Origin: an uncultured Sulfitobacter sp.
GTDB lineage: Bacteria; Pseudomonadota; Alphaproteobacteria; Rhodobacterales; Rhodobacteraceae
Direction: 5' to 3'
Assembly (NCBI RefSeq): GCF_947502895.1
Contig: NZ_CANNBM010000001.1
Location: 1,240,001-1,304,000, forward strand
Length of the DNA: 64,000 nucleotides
Part shown: positions 1 to 8,458 of the stretch, one piece after another
Position numbering within the stretch: position 1 is the first letter of the stretch
Layout: each line of letters opens with the position of its first letter
Notes under the pieces: model-generated
The model's database searches: none
What the model was told of the DNA's origin: nothing
What the model saw: the letters and a program-made list of their open reading frames with translations, nothing else
Made by a program: the position numbers and the translations under genes

Positions 1-29
1 CTGATTATCGGAAAATCTCAAGAACTTAG

Positions 30-43
30 CTTCCGCGCGGAAG
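30..43. repeat. GC-rich 14-bp palindrome after the first gene
   Basis: A perfect palindrome, CTTCCGCGCGGAAG, lies 7 bases beyond the stop codon of the minus-strand OmpA/binding-protein gene. It could form a hairpin at the end of that transcript, but no run of U follows it on the minus strand. It is therefore a weak terminator candidate, or simply a palindrome. Confidence 0.3.
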
Positions 44-50
44 GGTATCT

Positions 51-1619
51 TTAGCGGACCCATACCTCGACGCGGCGGTTGGCCCGTCTACCCCAAGCAC
101 TGTCATCACAGGCCATAGGCATGGCCTCGCCAAAAGCATCTACACCCAGTTCAACACGTCCCAGATTAGCAGCCTCGGCGGCCTCACTCACCGCGCGGCG
201 TACGGCATCAGCGCGGCGCAGGGCAATGTCTCGGTTCGCCTCGGCAGCGCCATTTCCATCACTGAACCCCACAAACAGCAAACGCCGCGCATCGTATTGC
301 CCCACCTCCAGCGCACGCGCCAGCTGCTGCACATTTGAGCGCGACTGCGCATCCAGACGGATTGACCCCGCCTCAAACCGGAATGACGTGCTCAGCCGTG
401 CCATAGGCGTCAGCGTTGCAGCCATACGCTGCAACTCCCCCAGCGTGATCTCGGATCCTGCTTTTGCTATCGCATTGGCAAACCGGTTGCCTTGCTGCTC
501 CACCGCAATCTCTTCTGGCGTCTGGTCCACAAATCCAGAGCGACGGATAACAATCTGTGCTGCAGGTCCGCGGGTAAAGGCCAGAAACTCCCGCGCCAGC
601 CGTGGCAGGCGACGGGCGGGAAAGTACAGAAACATTGGCGCAGTCAGCGGATAATCTTCTGTTTTAATGGTTCTTCTGGAGGCTTGCATCGAAAAACCGC
701 AACTGCCCGTCAGCATCAAGGCTTGCGTCTCGCGCCGCTCGGCATAGCTGGTTAGACCCAGCGCAAAAGTATCCGCTGCAACGGCCTGTGCGAGTGCTAC
801 GGGCGATGCGTGACGCGTCGCTGTCTCGGACAACCCCGACAAGGCCGCGGGCAGCAACAACTGGTCCACTATCGCTTGCCCCAGCCCCGAGGCATCGTCA
901 GGCAAATGCAGATCAATCGGCACATCGGGACCGCCCAATGCCTGCCAGTTCGTGATACGACCAGCCAGCACCTGCGCCAGATCAGCAGGCGAAATTCCCT
1001 GCACGGGGTTGCTTCCTGATACCACAGGCACAATCGCATCCAGCGCCAAAACGCGGCTGCGATTGATCCCTGTCATATCGCCCAACCCTGCCTCGCGAGC
1101 GCGGCTTCGTTCTTCGGGACGGATTTCGCGCAGTGACATCACAATGTCGGCCTCATCCGCCAATAAGTCAGCAAATCCTTCGTCGGTATTCGTTACGCGG
1201 AAGAAGAACCGCGCGGCCAGCTTACCATCCTCTGCGCGACGGATCAGATAGGTAAAGCTGGTTGGATCGGCACCTTCTTCACGCTCGGTCAGATAGTCGT
1301 TTTTCTGGGCGAATGCTTCGATCAGGGCGGGCATGACAATGGCACCCAATGTTGGCGCACCAGATATCGAAAGCTCTGCCACAAAATCCTGTAGGTTGGG
1401 GCATGCAGGACCAGAACACAGCACTCCAGAGCCATCGACAGTCAGCTCGCCGTATTCTGTCTGAACGCGGTAGAACTCTCCATCAAAGCCGAGCAACGTC
1501 CCGCTCAGCTCAACCTTGCTGTCGCGCGAGGTGAGCGTGATGTCCTGCGCCAATACGGGCAGGGTGGCGTTAAACAGGAAAAGTGCGGCGAAACCCGCCG
1601 CACATATCGCTTTGATCAT
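51..1619 (-). CDS. Periplasmic phosphate-binding-like protein fused to an OmpA domain
   Basis: A 522-residue exported protein. Residues 1-24 form a signal peptide (hydrophobic AALFLFNATLPVLA, cleavage before QD). Residues of about 85-370 resemble the type 2 periplasmic binding fold of PstS-like phosphate-binding proteins. The last 110 or so residues are an OmpA C-terminal domain with the peptidoglycan-binding pattern NRDIALRRADAV at 462-473 and a terminal RRANRRVEVWV. It lies 18 bases downstream of the preceding minus-strand gene, so the two are probably co-transcribed. No PstCAB permease or ATPase genes are nearby, so a cell-wall-anchored sensor or ligand-binding role is more likely than classical ABC transport; that is inference. 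The domain call is good, the ligand is unknown. Confidence 0.8.
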   Translation of the reverse strand: MIKAICAAGFAALFLFNATLPVLAQDITLTSRDSKVELSGTLLGFDGEFYRVQTEYGELTVDGSGVLCSGPACPNLQDFVAELSISGAPTLGAIVMPALIEAFAQKNDYLTEREEGADPTSFTYLIRRAEDGKLAARFFFRVTNTDEGFADLLADEADIVMSLREIRPEERSRAREAGLGDMTGINRSRVLALDAIVPVVSGSNPVQGISPADLAQVLAGRITNWQALGGPDVPIDLHLPDDASGLGQAIVDQLLLPAALSGLSETATRHASPVALAQAVAADTFALGLTSYAERRETQALMLTGSCGFSMQASRRTIKTEDYPLTAPMFLYFPARRLPRLAREFLAFTRGPAAQIVIRRSGFVDQTPEEIAVEQQGNRFANAIAKAGSEITLGELQRMAATLTPMARLSTSFRFEAGSIRLDAQSRSNVQQLARALEVGQYDARRLLFVGFSDGNGAAEANRDIALRRADAVRRAVSEAAEAANLGRVELGVDAFGEAMPMACDDSAWGRRANRRVEVWVR

Positions 1620-1637
1620 ATGACCTCTGATAGTGCG

Positions 1638-2657
1638 TTAGTTAGACGCGACTGTCAGGTCTTCGAAGAGATTATTCAACACCAGAAAGTTACCAGCGGC
1701 GTCACAGTCGGGAACTGACAGCGTCAAATCACGGGATGTGATGTCAAAGCCACTGCGGGTCTGCAAAGCTTGCGCCTCGATTTCCAAACCGCAGTTGTTG
1801 TTTGCCACCTCGGCCTCGACACTCAGCGCGACATCACCTGTGCCACGGCTGGTTCCGGTAGGGAATGTATAGACCTCGGCCAACAGCGCATCGGGAACAT
1901 CCATATCTCCCAAGCGCGAGATAAAGCCGCCCTGACCTGTCACAGCAAAAGACATATCACGCGCAGCCCCGGACCAGACATGACCTTCGCTGCCGTAATC
2001 CGCACCAAACTCACGTGCGTGCAGCTCAAACCCTGTATCGCCTTTCCATTGCAGGGCAACGCGGTCGAAGTCAGTTAGCTCTTCAACGATGGTTTGTGCC
2101 ACAGCGCCGTCGCCGTTGGTGAACGCGACGATAAAGGTCGCATCCTGCTCCATCGCAGGAACCGTAATGTCGAACTTACCCTCTGCGTCTGTCATCTGGT
2201 TAAACAGCAAACCGCTGTGATGCACCGTCACCCGCTCTGACGGCAAGCAGGCTGCATCAACGGTGAGGTTAACCATCGCCGCTGCAATAGGCCGTGCATT
2301 GGCGGTAATCAGACACGCAGGCTCGGGCTGCGCTTCGGGCGCTGCTGGTTCAACCGCGATAGCGGCGACAGTTTGCACAACAGGCACATCTTCGGATGGG
2401 GGGGCAACAATTTCCTGCGCGGCAACAAGGGTCACTGCCTCTTCCGCTTTGGGAGCGACGAAATCCTCGGCGAATTCTGCCGAAGTGAGAATGATTTCTT
2501 CTACATCCAACACAACAGCATCTGCGTTTACCAATGTCTGACCCTGATATTCAGGGGACATCTGCGGTGCAGAAGCGGATTGCTGCATGAAAAAACCGAT
2601 GCCAATGGCGCAGGCCAATGTTCCGACAGTCGTAATGATTTCCTTGCGATGGCGCAT
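1638..2657 (-). CDS. Membrane-anchored hypothetical protein downstream of secA
   Basis: A 339-residue protein whose function I do not recognise. A basic start (RHRK) is followed by one hydrophobic segment at about residues 8-24, giving an inner-membrane anchor or uncleaved signal. Next comes a Glu/Ala/Val/Pro-rich linker to about residue 110. The rest is beta-rich and periplasmic in character, with a stretch (TDAEGKFDITVP) typical of carboxypeptidase-regulatory or Ig-like repeats, and several Cys that could pair. It follows secA by 109 bases across a hairpin and precedes the OmpA-fusion gene by 18 bases. I recall such genes beside secA in related bacteria being labelled translocase; nothing in the sequence supports translocation activity. 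Confidence 0.75.
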   Translation of the reverse strand: MRHRKEIITTVGTLACAIGIGFFMQQSASAPQMSPEYQGQTLVNADAVVLDVEEIILTSAEFAEDFVAPKAEEAVTLVAAQEIVAPPSEDVPVVQTVAAIAVEPAAPEAQPEPACLITANARPIAAAMVNLTVDAACLPSERVTVHHSGLLFNQMTDAEGKFDITVPAMEQDATFIVAFTNGDGAVAQTIVEELTDFDRVALQWKGDTGFELHAREFGADYGSEGHVWSGAARDMSFAVTGQGGFISRLGDMDVPDALLAEVYTFPTGTSRGTGDVALSVEAEVANNNCGLEIEAQALQTRSGFDITSRDLTLSVPDCDAAGNFLVLNNLFEDLTVASN

Positions 2658-2702
2658 TCTCTCGGTCCCTTGCTACGGATTGGGTCGAGATTACGTATCA
2701 TT

Positions 2703-2731
2703 CATAAACAGGGCCGGATTGGGGCGGCCCT
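2703..2731 (-). terminator. Probable secA terminator
   Basis: Inverted repeat AGGGCCG / CGGCCCT (2710-2716 and 2725-2731) with an 8-base loop, 35 bases beyond the secA stop. Read on the minus strand, the stem is followed by GTTTAT, a weak U-rich tail. It may attenuate rather than fully end transcription into the next gene. Confidence 0.45.
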
Positions 2732-2766
2732 GCGCCGTTACTGTGACGATTTTATGTGGTCAGGGT

Positions 2767-5466
2767 TCAAGCAAGCTGACCGTGACAATGCTTGAACTTT
2801 TTACCAGAACCACACGGACACTGATCATTGCGGCCCGGATTGCCCCATGTCGAAGGATCATTTTCATCGAAACCAGCCGCCACATTTTCAGCTACATCAA
2901 CAGGCGCGCCAGCCTCGCCCGCAGCTTCTGCTGCGGCTTGTTGCTGGGCAAGCATCTGCTGGATCATGCGCTGCTGCTCTTCTTCGTTCGCTGGCTCTAC
3001 CCGCGCGAGACGCTGGGTCACGTCTGAACGAAGACTGTCGAGCATCCCTTCAAACAGCTGGAAGGATTCGTTCTTGTATTCGTTCAGTGGATCACGCTGC
3101 GCATAGCCGCGGAACCCCACAACCGAACGCAAATGCTCTAGTGTAAGCAGGTGGTCACGCCATTTGGCGTCGATGGTTTGCAGCAGAAAATGCTTTTCAA
3201 TGTTGCGCATGTTTTCGGGGCCGAACTTTTCAGTCTTCTCGGCCATATGTTTGTCGGACGCCTCGATCAGACGCTCGCGGATCACATCATCATCTGCACC
3301 GTCTTCTTCGCACCATGCAATCACTGGTACATCAATGCCCAGCTGTTCGATCACCGCAGCATAGAAACCTTGGGTGTCCCACTGGTCGGCATAGGTGTTT
3401 TTCGGCATGTACTGATCGATCAGATCATCAATCATCTGGTGACGCATGTCTTCGGTGATCTCGTGCAGATCCTGCGCTTCCATGATGTCACGGCGCTGGC
3501 CAAAGATAACCTTGCGCTGCTCGTTCATCACATCGTCGAATTTCAACAACTGCTTGCGGATGTCAAAGTTGCGGCCTTCGACCTTGGCCTGTGCGCGCTC
3601 AAGGGATTTGTTGACCCACGGATGGATAATCGCCTCGCCCTCTTTCAGGCCTAGCGATGTCAGAACCTTCTCCAACCGCTCGGAGCCGAAAATACGCATC
3701 AGATCGTCTTCGAGAGACAGGAAGAACGACGAACGCCCCGGATCACCCTGACGGCCCGAACGGCCGCGCAGCTGGTTGTCGATGCGGCGGCTCTCGTGCC
3801 GCTCGGAGGCCAGAACATACAGGCCGCCCGATTCCAGCACTTTCTTCTTCTCATCGGCTGTCTCGGCTTCTACGCGCGCGCGCACCTCAACAGGATCGGC
3901 TTCAGGGTCTGCGGCCAGCGCCTCCAGTACTTTCAATTCGACGTTGCCGCCCAGCTGAATGTCGGTCCCGCGGCCCGCCATGTTTGTAGCGATGGTGACA
4001 GCACCCAGTTTACCAGCATCACCAACAATCTGCGCTTCCTGCTCGTGCTGGCGCGCGTTGAGGACGTTATGCTTGATCCCCTCGCCTTCCAGCATTCTGG
4101 ACAGCATCTCAGATTTCTCGATTGAGGTGGTCCCCACAAGGCAAGGCTGCCCTTTGGCATGGGCGATCTTCACCTTGTCGATCATCGCGGAATATTTCTC
4201 GGCAGCGGTACGGTAAACGGCATCGTCCTCGTCGACACGCGCCACTGGAACATTCGTCGGCACCTCGACGACACCAAGACCATAGATTTCCATGAATTCG
4301 TCAGCTTCGGTAAGCGCCGTGCCAGTCATCCCCGCCAGCTTGTCGTACAGACGGAAGTAGTTCTGGAAGGTAACAGAGGCCAGCGTGATGTTCTCCGGCT
4401 TGATCTCGACGCCCTCTTTAGCCTCGATCGCCTGATGCAAGCCATCACCCAACCGGCGACCAGCCATCATCCGGCCTGTAAATTCGTCGATCAGAACAAC
4501 TTCGCCATCGCGCACGATATAGTCTTTGTCTTTCTCAAAGAGCTTGTGCGCACGCAGGCCCTGATTGACGTGATGCACAATCGACGTGCTTTCAGGGTCA
4601 TAAAGGGTCATCCCTTCTTCCAGCAATTCGCGGGCGCGCAACTGTTCTTCCAGAAATTCGATCCCGTCATCGGTGAAAGTGACGTTTCGGGTTTTCTCAT
4701 CCAGCTCATAGTGTTCTGGCTTGAGCGATGGAATGACGCCGTCAATCGTCAGATACATATCCGAGCGATCATCGGAGGGGCCAGAAATGATCAACGGTGT
4801 GCGCGCCTCGTCGATGAGGATACTGTCTACCTCATCCACAATCGCAAAGTTATGCTCTTTCTGGTACAGATCTGCCAGTTCGGCCTTCATGTTGTCGCGC
4901 AGATAGTCGAACCCAAGTTCGTTGTTGGTGGCATAGGTAATGTCACAGTCATAGGCTGCCCGCTTTAGGTCATCGGGCATGTTGGGCACGATATAACCGG
5001 TCGTCAGACCCAATGTGCCGAATACTTTACCCATCCACTCTGCGTCACGCTTCACCAGATATTCGTTCACGGTGACAATATGCACACCCTTGTGGGTCAG
5101 CGCATTGAGGTAAGCGGCGAATGTCGCAGTCAGGGTTTTGCCTTCGCCTGTCTTTTGCTCGGCCACGTTGCCCTGATGCAGAAATATCCCGCCCATCAGC
5201 TGCGTATCAAATGCCCGCAGACCCAGCGTGCGGCGCGCGGCCTCACGGCAGTTGGCAAACGCTTCTGGCAACAGGACATCAAGGCTCTCGCCTTTCAGTG
5301 CGCGCGTGGCCAGTTCTTCTGTCTTGTCGCGGATGCCCTCATCGGACAGCTTCTCGAACTCGGGTTCCAGCGCGTTGATCTTTTCTACAAGCGGGCGGGC
5401 GGCCTTGATCTTGCGATCATTTGGCGTGCCAAAAACCTTTTTGGTGATTTTTCCGAGTCCCAGCAT
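2767..5466 (-). CDS. secA: Preprotein translocase ATPase SecA
   Basis: An 899-residue SecA, the cytoplasmic motor that drives unfolded preproteins through SecYEG. Visible features are the Walker A TGEGKT (106-111), the DEVD box (211-214) followed by ARTPLIISG, and the helicase signature QLRGRSGRQGDPG in the second nucleotide-binding domain. The extreme C-terminus carries the zinc/SecB-binding motif with C883, C885, C894 and H895. The length fits the proteobacterial family. The C-terminal SEC-C motif implies interaction with SecB, whose gene is at 60.6-61.1 kb in this window. The gene is divergent from a periplasmic parvulin, with 176 bases between the start codons. Confidence 0.98.
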   Translation of the reverse strand: MLGLGKITKKVFGTPNDRKIKAARPLVEKINALEPEFEKLSDEGIRDKTEELATRALKGESLDVLLPEAFANCREAARRTLGLRAFDTQLMGGIFLHQGNVAEQKTGEGKTLTATFAAYLNALTHKGVHIVTVNEYLVKRDAEWMGKVFGTLGLTTGYIVPNMPDDLKRAAYDCDITYATNNELGFDYLRDNMKAELADLYQKEHNFAIVDEVDSILIDEARTPLIISGPSDDRSDMYLTIDGVIPSLKPEHYELDEKTRNVTFTDDGIEFLEEQLRARELLEEGMTLYDPESTSIVHHVNQGLRAHKLFEKDKDYIVRDGEVVLIDEFTGRMMAGRRLGDGLHQAIEAKEGVEIKPENITLASVTFQNYFRLYDKLAGMTGTALTEADEFMEIYGLGVVEVPTNVPVARVDEDDAVYRTAAEKYSAMIDKVKIAHAKGQPCLVGTTSIEKSEMLSRMLEGEGIKHNVLNARQHEQEAQIVGDAGKLGAVTIATNMAGRGTDIQLGGNVELKVLEALAADPEADPVEVRARVEAETADEKKKVLESGGLYVLASERHESRRIDNQLRGRSGRQGDPGRSSFFLSLEDDLMRIFGSERLEKVLTSLGLKEGEAIIHPWVNKSLERAQAKVEGRNFDIRKQLLKFDDVMNEQRKVIFGQRRDIMEAQDLHEITEDMRHQMIDDLIDQYMPKNTYADQWDTQGFYAAVIEQLGIDVPVIAWCEEDGADDDVIRERLIEASDKHMAEKTEKFGPENMRNIEKHFLLQTIDAKWRDHLLTLEHLRSVVGFRGYAQRDPLNEYKNESFQLFEGMLDSLRSDVTQRLARVEPANEEEQQRMIQQMLAQQQAAAEAAGEAGAPVDVAENVAAGFDENDPSTWGNPGRNDQCPCGSGKKFKHCHGQLA

Positions 5467-5642
5467 GCGATCTCCAGCCGAAGTTATAATTCTATCACGC
5501 GATCTGCTTGCCCCGCTAACACCCAGTCCATAAATAGAAGGGGAGAATGGTGGCAGTTCGCCGCGCCCACAGCGGATGTAAGGGCCACCTTAAGCCAAGT
5601 CAATGTAACCGGCCCAATCGCACCGGAATGATAGGACGATCC

Positions 5643-6497
5643 ATGCAAAAACCCCTCACTTTTCTGAGCGCTGTCGCGTTTGCCGCCACTCTGGCGCTAC
5701 CCGTAGCAGCACAAGAGACAGCAACCGTTGATCCCGCAACCGTTGTCGCAACCGTTGGTGACACGGAAATCACGGTTGGTCACATGATCGTGGCATGGGC
5801 GGGTCTGCCCGAGCAGTATCAGGGTCTGCCTGATGATGTGCTGTTTCAGGGCATCTTGGACCAACTGGTTCAACAGACCGCGCTACAACAGAAATTCACA
5901 GGCGATCTGCCTGCACGCGTCCAGCTTCAACTGGAAAACGAGCGCCGCTCGCTGACCGCGGGCGAGGCAATCAACGGCATCATGGAAGCACCACTGGACG
6001 AAGCAGATGTTCAAGCGGCCTATGACGAGGAATATAGCAGTGTTGAGCAGACGGCCGAATACAACGCCTCGCACATCCTGGTAGAGACAGAGGAAGCAGC
6101 CCTTGCCGTAGTTGCCGAGCTGGAAGGCGGCGCAGATTTTGCCGCCGTCGCGCGCGAAAAATCAACAGGCCCGTCTGGCCCCAACGGCGGGCAACTGGGC
6201 TGGTTTGGCACCGGTGCAATGGTGCCAGAGTTTGAAGCAGCGGTTGTTGCGCTGGAAGTCGGCGCAGTATCGGCACCTGTGAAAACTCAGTTCGGCTGGC
6301 ATATCATCACACTCAATGAAACACGCGTGCAAGAAGCCCCTACACTAGAGGCTGTCCGCGACGAGCTTGAGCTGCAAATTCGCCAGATCCGCGCGCAAGA
6401 GATGATCGAAGAAGTCACTGCAGCTGCCGAAGTTGACCGCTCCGGCTCTGAAGGGGTCGATGTATCGGTGATCAAGCAAGTCGGCGCGTTGGAGTAA
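5643..6497 (+). CDS. Periplasmic parvulin-type peptidyl-prolyl isomerase
   Basis: A 284-residue exported PPIase. I placed the start at the ATG of MQKPLTF because it begins a clean signal peptide (1-23, cleavage VAA/QE); the longer upstream reading has no signal-like character. An N-terminal chaperone-like helical region (about 30-135) precedes one rotamase domain at 139-229, with the family patterns ASHILV, GGQLGWFG and FGWHIITL. It catalyses proline isomerisation and probably assists folding of exported proteins, like PpiC, PrsA or SurA. It is divergent from secA and 8 bases upstream of argJ, so it probably heads a three-gene transcript with argJ and mutT. Confidence 0.9.
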   Translation: MQKPLTFLSAVAFAATLALPVAAQETATVDPATVVATVGDTEITVGHMIVAWAGLPEQYQGLPDDVLFQGILDQLVQQTALQQKFTGDLPARVQLQLENERRSLTAGEAINGIMEAPLDEADVQAAYDEEYSSVEQTAEYNASHILVETEEAALAVVAELEGGADFAAVAREKSTGPSGPNGGQLGWFGTGAMVPEFEAAVVALEVGAVSAPVKTQFGWHIITLNETRVQEAPTLEAVRDELELQIRQIRAQEMIEEVTAAAEVDRSGSEGVDVSVIKQVGALE

Positions 6498-6505
6498 CCA
6501 CAACT

Positions 6506-7732
6506 ATGGCAAACATCACTTCGGTCTCGCCTCTGGCCCCCGCTGAATTTCCCGCGCTTCCCGTGATTGACGGGGTCGCATTTGCAACTGCTGCCGCGGG
6601 TGTAAAATATCAGGGGCGAACCGATGTGATGCTGGCCACCCTTGTGCCAGGTACGGTGATTGCAGGGGCGTTCACCCGCTCTGCCACACGGTCCGCGCCT
6701 GTGTTGGACTGTCAGGCGAAACTGGGCAAGCCAGCCGATGCCGGTGCCGCCATTTTGGTAAACTCTGGCAATTCCAATGCATTTACAGGCAAAGGCGGGG
6801 TCGTCGCGGTTGAAGCGATCACCGCAGGTGTCTCAGAGGTTTGCAAGGTGCCCCAAGAGCGTGTCTTTACGTCATCCACTGGGGTGATCGGAGAGCCATT
6901 GCCCCACGACCGCATTACCACTGTACTGAAATCGCTTGCCACGGCCACCAACCCCGATGGTATCGAAGCCGCCGCCCAAGCGATTATGACAACAGATACA
7001 TTCCCCAAAGGCGCATCGGCACAGATAGAGATAGGCGGCAAGACTGTCTCTATTGCCGGCATTGCGAAGGGGTCTGGCATGATCGCGCCAGATATGGCGA
7101 CGATGCTTGTCTATATATTTACCGATGCTATGATCGGGCAAGATGCGCTGCAAACGCTGGTTTCTGCCTCGAACGAGCGGACATTCAACAGCATCACCGT
7201 TGACAGTGATACCTCTACCTCAGACAGCTTGATCGTGGCTGCCACAGGCGCAAGCGGCGTCGATGTGACAAGTGATGAAGCGTTTGCCGACGCTTTGTAC
7301 CGTGTGATGCTGGACCTTGCCCATCAGGTCGTCCGAGACGGTGAGGGTGCTACAAAATTTGTCGAGATTGCCATTACGGGTGCTGCAACGGATTCCGAGG
7401 CTAAGGTACACGGGCTGGCGATTGCGAATTCACCCCTCGTTAAAACCGCAATTGCAGGGGAAGATCCAAACTGGGGTCGTGTCGTTATGGCCGTAGGTAA
7501 ATCCGGCGCGGCGGCAGATCGCGACCGCCTCAGCATTCGATTTGGTGATGTAGAGGTTGCCAAAGACGGGTGGCGTTCGGAAGGCTACTCGGAGGAAGCG
7601 GCAGCAGCCCATATGAAGGGCGAGCATATCGTAATCAGCGTGGACATTGGCATCGGGTCGGGCGTTGCAACTGTCTGGACATGCGATTTGACCCACGGCT
7701 ACATCACGATCAATGCGGACTATCGCTCATGA
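6506..7732 (+). CDS. argJ: Bifunctional glutamate N-acetyltransferase/ornithine acetyltransferase
   Basis: A 408-residue ArgJ of arginine biosynthesis. It transfers acetyl from N-acetylornithine to glutamate, recycling the acetyl group; many members also use acetyl-CoA. The self-cleavage motif KGSGMIAPDMATML is at 188-201, with the nucleophile Thr199 that becomes the N-terminus of the beta chain. The length is normal. Its stop overlaps the mutT start (ATGA), so the two are translationally coupled. Other arginine gene in this window: argG at 35 kb, separately transcribed. The function is secure; mono- or bifunctionality cannot be read directly. Confidence 0.97.
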   Translation: MANITSVSPLAPAEFPALPVIDGVAFATAAAGVKYQGRTDVMLATLVPGTVIAGAFTRSATRSAPVLDCQAKLGKPADAGAAILVNSGNSNAFTGKGGVVAVEAITAGVSEVCKVPQERVFTSSTGVIGEPLPHDRITTVLKSLATATNPDGIEAAAQAIMTTDTFPKGASAQIEIGGKTVSIAGIAKGSGMIAPDMATMLVYIFTDAMIGQDALQTLVSASNERTFNSITVDSDTSTSDSLIVAATGASGVDVTSDEAFADALYRVMLDLAHQVVRDGEGATKFVEIAITGAATDSEAKVHGLAIANSPLVKTAIAGEDPNWGRVVMAVGKSGAAADRDRLSIRFGDVEVAKDGWRSEGYSEEAAAAHMKGEHIVISVDIGIGSGVATVWTCDLTHGYITINADYRS

Positions 7733-8127
7733 AGATGGTGTTGGTATCGGCTGTTGCCCTGATTGATACAGATGGCCGCGTGTTGCTGGCCCAACGCCCC
7801 GAAGGCAAGTCAATGGCGGGCCTTTGGGAATTTCCAGGTGGCAAGGTTGAGGTGGGCGAGACCCCTGAGGCTGCGCTGATCCGCGAGCTGCAGGAGGAGT
7901 TGGGGATCGATACGTGGGCGTCCTGCCTTGCCCCACTGACCTTTGCCAGCCACTCCTATGAGGATTTCCATCTCATGATGCCTCTGTTTGCGTGCCGCAA
8001 ATGGGAGGGGACGCCCCGCGCGCGGGAAGGTCAAACGCTCAAGTGGGTGGCACCGGCAAAGATGCGGGATTATCCGATGCCAGAGGCCGATATCCCGCTG
8101 ATCGCAGTGCTGCGCGACTGGCTTTAG
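7729..8127 (+). CDS. mutT: 8-oxo-dGTP diphosphatase MutT (NUDIX)
   Basis: A 132-residue NUDIX hydrolase that removes oxidised dGTP from the nucleotide pool. The NUDIX box spans 38-60, with the RELQEELGI core. WEFPGGK just before it and the LAQRPEGKSMAGLW segment are typical of MutT rather than of other NUDIX enzymes. The start overlaps the argJ stop as ATGA; a longer in-frame reading back into argJ was rejected. The coupling of argJ and mutT gives no obvious functional link. Confidence 0.92.
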   Translation: MKMVLVSAVALIDTDGRVLLAQRPEGKSMAGLWEFPGGKVEVGETPEAALIRELQEELGIDTWASCLAPLTFASHSYEDFHLMMPLFACRKWEGTPRAREGQTLKWVAPAKMRDYPMPEADIPLIAVLRDWL

Positions 8128-8248
8128 CGCTATCAGGTAATTTAATTTCCTGTTTGTCTAAAATATCTGTCGATTGTTTCCGATTTGTTATGGAATTACC
8201 GCACAAACTAGCTACTGTTAATCTCATATGAATTCTGGGGAGGATTAC

Positions 8249-8380
8249 ATGCTACGTACCATCACACTTGGAAGCTCTGTGTCTATTCAAGGTACCTTTG
8301 TACGCGCTATGCCGGATGGCCGTATCGCAGTGCAGGTTGACAACACCGTATACTCAGGCGTGCCTGTCACCAAAAAATAA
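8249..8380 (+). CDS. 43-residue conserved-looking small protein
   Basis: A short ORF that reads MLRTITLGSSVSIQG at the start and ends in VPVTKK. It has a strong ribosome binding site (GGGGAGGA, 8237-8244) at proper spacing and is followed by an excellent terminator 22 bases after its stop. The composition is beta-prone, with Gly-Val-Arg turns resembling a tiny SH3-like barrel. It has no signal peptide, membrane segment or Cys. I recall similar small proteins in Roseobacter-group genomes but know no function. It stands between mutT and infB and is probably transcribed alone, since the upstream 121 bases are AT-rich and gene-free. Confidence 0.8.
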   Translation: MLRTITLGSSVSIQGTFVRAMPDGRIAVQVDNTVYSGVPVTKK

Positions 8381-8402
8381 GTCACCCGAAAGGCTGACAT
8401 GA

Positions 8403-8437
8403 AAAAAGGGGACGGTGTTTTGCACCGTCCCCTTTTT
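8403..8437. terminator. Bidirectional intrinsic terminator
   Basis: A 15-bp perfect stem (AAAAAGGGGACGGTG / CACCGTCCCCTTTTT) with a 5-base loop TTTTG. The A-run on one side and T-run on the other make it a terminator in both directions. It serves the small plus-strand gene and the minus-strand infB operon, which converge here. Confidence 0.9.
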
Positions 8438-8458
8438 CGATTTCTATGTCGACGCAGA

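Noticed and set aside
1638..2657. Labelling the gene after secA as a translocase component
   Set aside because: Only position suggests it; the protein has one membrane helix and an Ig-like or regulatory-type periplasmic part, with no translocase motif.
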